From contig CAJNDS010001924.1 in the NCBI GenBank assembly GCA_905221605.1, positions 392,001 through 456,000 of the forward strand: a DNA stretch of 64,000 nucleotides, in the 5' to 3' direction. The notes under the pieces are model-generated. The model worked only from the letters and a program-made list of their open reading frames with translations, was not told the DNA's origin and did no database searches. The stretch is from Symbiodinium natans (lineage: Eukaryota > Sar > Dinophyceae > Suessiales > Symbiodiniaceae). This document shows positions 63,570-64,000 of this stretch, piece after piece (within the stretch, counting starts at the first letter, position 1; each line of letters begins with the position of its first letter). A program made the position numbers and the translations under genes.

Positions 63570-63837
63570 CGCGAGTGAGTGAGCAGCCAGTTAGAATCAA
63601 TGAGACTTGGCTTATCTGTGGCATTGGCTCAGGTCTACGGAATAGGAGCCCTTGTCACCAGCACGCTGTCCTTTTCGAAAAGAAGCCCATATGTATAGTG
63701 TACAGCATTTAGGCAGAAGTCATAGGACACAGACTCCTATCAGAACATGTCTTTTCTGGTCTTTTGTTGTGTTGTTGCTGCCTGGTGACAAAAAGAGCCC
63801 TGCGTAACCCCGCTGTGGAGCTTCCTGCCCACGCGAG
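63570..63837 (+). repeat. Right LTR of element 2 (268 bp)
   Basis: Identical to the left LTR. It is followed by ACCCT (target duplication) and CCCTAAA-type DNA. Confidence 0.93.
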
Positions 63838-64000
63838 ACCCTAAACCCAAGGCTCCAAGGACCCAGGAGGCCCTATTGTGGTAGGCTTTCGGACTGCCCG
63901 AGTCCAAAGGCTAAGGTACCACTCCCCCTTCAGAGTATACAGGTTGCACTTTGGGGTTTAGGGTTTAGGGTTTAGGGTTTAGGGTTTAACCCCGAACCCT
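63838..64000. other. Flank of element 2, telomere-type repeat
   Basis: Continues the target repeat (CCCTAAACCC), then a short unique segment, then about five TTTAGGG units from 63953. No gene is seen. Confidence 0.7.

Larger units (their letters stand above)
53386..63837 (+). mobile_element. Complete copia-like LTR retrotransposon (element 2)
   Basis: 10,452 bp bounded by identical direct LTRs, with ACCCT on both sides (53381-53385 and 63838-63842) as a 5-bp target duplication inside CCCTAAA-type repeat. A primer site follows the left LTR and a polypurine tract precedes the right. One 3,213-codon ORF fills the interior. Integrase precedes reverse transcriptase, the defining order of copia-type elements. 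Identical LTRs and an intact ORF mean a very recent, possibly active insertion. Confidence 0.96.

Noticed and set aside
1-64000. tRNA, rRNA or other structured RNA genes
   Set aside because: No cloverleaf or rRNA core sequence was recognised by eye; a tRNAscan/Infernal run would settle this.

Overview
The window looks like nuclear DNA of a dinoflagellate, most likely a Symbiodiniaceae-like alga. The evidence is: dozens of short TTTAGGG/CCCTAAA telomere-type arrays scattered through intergenic and intronic DNA, small exons in very long introns, copia-type retroelements carrying a DNA-methyltransferase domain (published for dinoflagellates), and no prokaryotic operon structure. The species cannot be named from the sequence alone.

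Layout. (1) 1-5419, minus strand: the 5' three fifths of a copia-like retroelement polyprotein (element 1), one unbroken frame of about 1,806 codons that runs off the left edge. Its leader and probable 5' LTR follow to about 5690. (2) 5.7-24.2 kb: repeat-rich DNA with telomere-type arrays, microsatellites, homopolymer tracts and a few small plus-strand exon-like islands. (3) 24.27-29.97 kb, plus strand: scattered exons of a voltage-gated cation-channel-like gene. S1, S2, S3, S4 (eight arginines at every third position), the S4-S5 linker and S5 are recognisable; pore and S6 were not found. (4) 31419-43439: a 12.0-kb DNA transposon with 35-bp terminal inverted repeats and TA at both edges. It carries a transposase-like gene and about eight further minus-strand genes. 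Every spacer between genes holds copies of a 16-bp motif (AGCGGCAGCAGCCGCC and variants). (5) 43.4-53.4 kb: more telomere-type repeats, MITE-like inverted repeats and candidate exons. (6) 53386-63837, plus strand: a complete copia-like LTR retrotransposon (element 2) with identical 268-bp LTRs, a 5-bp target duplication (ACCCT), a tRNA-Met-type primer site, a polypurine tract and a single 3,213-codon ORF. (7) 63838-64000: telomere-type repeat again.

How the parts work together. Elements 1 and 2 share one modular plan although their sequences are well diverged: Gag, CCCH finger plus CCHC knuckle, aspartic protease, C5-DNA-methyltransferase-like domain, zinc-binding integrase N-domain, DDE integrase split by a long acidic insertion, then a domain with the H-x-D signature of 2-oxoglutarate/Fe(II) dioxygenases. 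Element 2 shows that reverse transcriptase and RNase H follow. A methyltransferase and a dioxygenase-like fold inside one retroelement polyprotein is the most striking observation, because dinoflagellate DNA is known to be heavily CG-methylated and to contain 5-hydroxymethyluracil. In element 2 the methyltransferase keeps its catalytic cysteine; in element 1 it is replaced by glycine. The second notable system is the multi-gene DNA transposon with its spacer-specific motif.

Most other open frames are chance readings of repeats or shadows of the genes listed. Splice sites were judged by eye, so exon edges are approximate.
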